Source: JAMCRM01 sp041685075 | Lineage (GTDB): Bacteria > Acidobacteriota > Terriglobia > Bryobacterales > Bryobacteraceae | Direction: 5' to 3' | Assembly (NCBI GenBank): GCA_041685075.1 | Contig: JAWLGN010000291.1 | Location: forward strand, 1-7,084 | DNA: 7,084 nt | In this document: positions 5,870 to 7,084 of the stretch, piece by piece | Numbering within the stretch: position 1 is the first letter of the stretch | Layout of the letters: the number at the start of each line of letters is the position of its first letter | The notes under the pieces: model-generated | Seen by the model: the letters and a program-made list of their open reading frames with translations, nothing else | Databases searched by the model: none | Told to the model about the DNA's origin: nothing | Program-made: the position numbers and the translations under genes

Positions 5870-7084
5870 GGGTTTCGAGGCCCTCGCTTCTCCGGATGGG
5901 CCAGGGCTGCGCGGGTTCGAGCGCGCGCCATGCCTCCGGGAGCGTGGCCAGGCCGCGCGCCGCGCGTTCTCTCGCCTCGGCCGCGGAGGGCAGGGGAGCC
6001 ACCAGCGCGCCGTCCAGAATCACGGGCCGCAGCAGCGGCCTGCCCGTACTGCACTCGCCCGAGCGCGCCAGCACGTCGTGATCCGGGAAACGGAACACCT
6101 GTTTGGCCCCCGGCAGCGTGACCTTGTCGTCGCTGTACTTGGCGGTGAAGCGCTTGATGCCGCTGATGTCCAGCTCCACCAGCTTGTAGATCGCGCTGAG
6201 GTTGGGAGCGTCGGCGGAGGTGGCCAGTTGCGTCCCCACCCCGAAGGAATCCACCGGGGCGCCCGCCGCCACCAGCTCCGCGATGCGGTACTCGTCCAGA
6301 TCGCCGCTGATCATGATCTGGACATTGTGCAATCCGGCCTCGTCCAGAATGGCGCGGGCGGCGCGAGAAAGCGCCACGAAGTCGCCGCTGTCCAGCCGTA
6401 TGGCCCGCAGCGGCGGCCCCAGCCGCGCCGCTTTGCGCACGCCTTCCAGCGTGTCGTAGGTGTCCACCAGTTGGATGGTCTCCGGTCCCAGCACCTCCTG
6501 GAGCTTGCGGAACGCCGCACCTTCCTCGCAGAACGACATCACCCAGGAGTGCGCCGCCGTCCCCATCACCGGAACCCCGTAGCGCAGCCCCGCCAGCGTG
6601 TTGCTGGTGCCGGCGCAGCCGCCGATCCATGCCGCGCGGCCCGCCAGGACGCCGGCCTCCGGACCGTGCGCCCGCCTGGTACCAAACTCCACCACCGGAC
6701 GCCCTTGCGCGGCGTGCACCACCCGCGCCGCCTTGCTGGCGATCATGGTCTGGAAGCTCAGCGCCGCCAGCACCAAGGTCTCGGGAATCTGCGCCTCGAT
6801 GACCGGCGCCCGGATGGTAAGCAGCGGTTCCCCGGCAAACATCACCGTACCCTCGGGCACGGCAAACAGGTCGCCGGTGAAACAGAACGTGCGCAGGTAG
6901 TCGAAGAATTCGGCCGAGACCTGGGAGAACTGCGGCAGCCCGCGCAGGTAGGCGATCTCCTCGTCTGTGAACCGGAGATGAAGCAGATAGTCGGCTACCT
7001 GCGGCAGGCCTGCCGCCACCAGGTAGTTGCGGTGGGGCGGCAGGCGCCGTACGGTCAGCTCGAAAGCCGCTTGTTCCCGGCTCT
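5838..7084 (-). CDS. pncB: Nicotinate phosphoribosyltransferase, 5' end outside the window
   Basis: The enzyme joins nicotinate and PRPP, with ATP hydrolysis, to make nicotinate mononucleotide in the Preiss-Handler route of NAD salvage (EC 6.3.4.21); it is cytoplasmic. The open frame continues to the right edge (first full codon at 7082), giving 414 visible residues. The GTG at 7019 is internal, because the codons upstream of it encode the family motif FELTVRRLPPHRNYLVAAGL. Other hallmarks are VVEFGTRRAHGPEAG, the substrate-site segment WIGGCAGTSNTLAG, the phosphorylatable His in VMGTAAHSWVMSF, the PRPP-site RAIRLDSGDF, MISGDLDEY and FGVGTQLATSADAP. Bacterial homologues of this branch are about 430-450 residues, so roughly 20-30 N-terminal residues are missing from view. 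The stop TGA is at 5840-5838, within the methyltransferase gene read from the other strand. No terminator can fit between the two genes. Confidence 0.96.
   Translation of the reverse strand, partial: SREQAAFELTVRRLPPHRNYLVAAGLPQVADYLLHLRFTDEEIAYLRGLPQFSQVSAEFFDYLRTFCFTGDLFAVPEGTVMFAGEPLLTIRAPVIEAQIPETLVLAALSFQTMIASKAARVVHAAQGRPVVEFGTRRAHGPEAGVLAGRAAWIGGCAGTSNTLAGLRYGVPVMGTAAHSWVMSFCEEGAAFRKLQEVLGPETIQLVDTYDTLEGVRKAARLGPPLRAIRLDSGDFVALSRAARAILDEAGLHNVQIMISGDLDEYRIAELVAAGAPVDSFGVGTQLATSADAPNLSAIYKLVELDISGIKRFTAKYSDDKVTLPGAKQVFRFPDHDVLARSGECSTGRPLLRPVILDGALVAPLPSAAEARERAARGLATLPEAWRALEPAQPWPIRRSEGLETLIDQTRRSAR

Noticed and set aside
5761..6630. Second minus-strand frame of 289 codons inside pncB
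   Set aside because: It overlaps the clearly identified nicotinate phosphoribosyltransferase in another frame, and its Gly/Arg-rich low-complexity translation is a typical shadow.
5838..7019. Complete nicotinate phosphoribosyltransferase starting at GTG 7019
   Set aside because: The frame stays open to the window edge, and the upstream codons encode the conserved FELTVRRLPPHRNYL segment, so the real start lies beyond 7084.

Overview
The window is a GC-rich, densely coded bacterial segment with short or overlapping gene junctions. I see no rRNA, tRNA, CRISPR, insertion sequence or phage gene. The GC content, codon use and gene types (NTT-like carrier fused to HEAT repeats, soluble two-component proteins) would fit an Acidobacteriota-type soil bacterium or another GC-rich phylum that carries such fusions. 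This assignment is a tentative inference.

Layout. Bases 1-510 (minus strand) hold the N-terminal 170 residues of a membrane protein that leaves the window on the left. A divergent intergenic region (511-640) contains an interrupted inverted repeat and a 12-bp palindrome. Five plus-strand genes follow in one apparent operon: an NTT/ATP-ADP-translocase-like membrane protein fused to a long HEAT-repeat tail (641-3379), a stand-alone cyclic-nucleotide-binding-fold protein (3384-3806), a soluble histidine kinase without a sensor domain (3806-4624), a receiver-only response regulator with a helical tail (4635-5120) and a class I SAM-dependent methyltransferase (5117-5869). Junctions are a 4-nt gap, a 1-nt overlap, a 10-nt gap and a 4-nt overlap, so the genes are probably co-transcribed and partly translationally coupled. 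On the minus strand, running in from the right edge and overlapping the methyltransferase tail-to-tail by 32 bp, is a nicotinate phosphoribosyltransferase (5838-7084) whose first residues lie outside the window.

How the genes may work together. The histidine kinase has no input domain and the response regulator has no output domain, while the two upstream genes supply a membrane module, a protein-interaction scaffold (HEAT) and a ligand-binding fold. The simplest reading is one signalling unit: the transporter-like protein senses or scaffolds at the membrane, the cNMP-fold protein and kinase are soluble partners, and the receiver passes the signal on by protein contact. The cNMP-fold protein lacks the Glu and Arg that normally hold the cyclic nucleotide phosphate, so it may bind something else or act as an adaptor. 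The methyltransferase may be an effector or a passenger. The whole-operon role is inference; the individual domain assignments are well supported by motifs.
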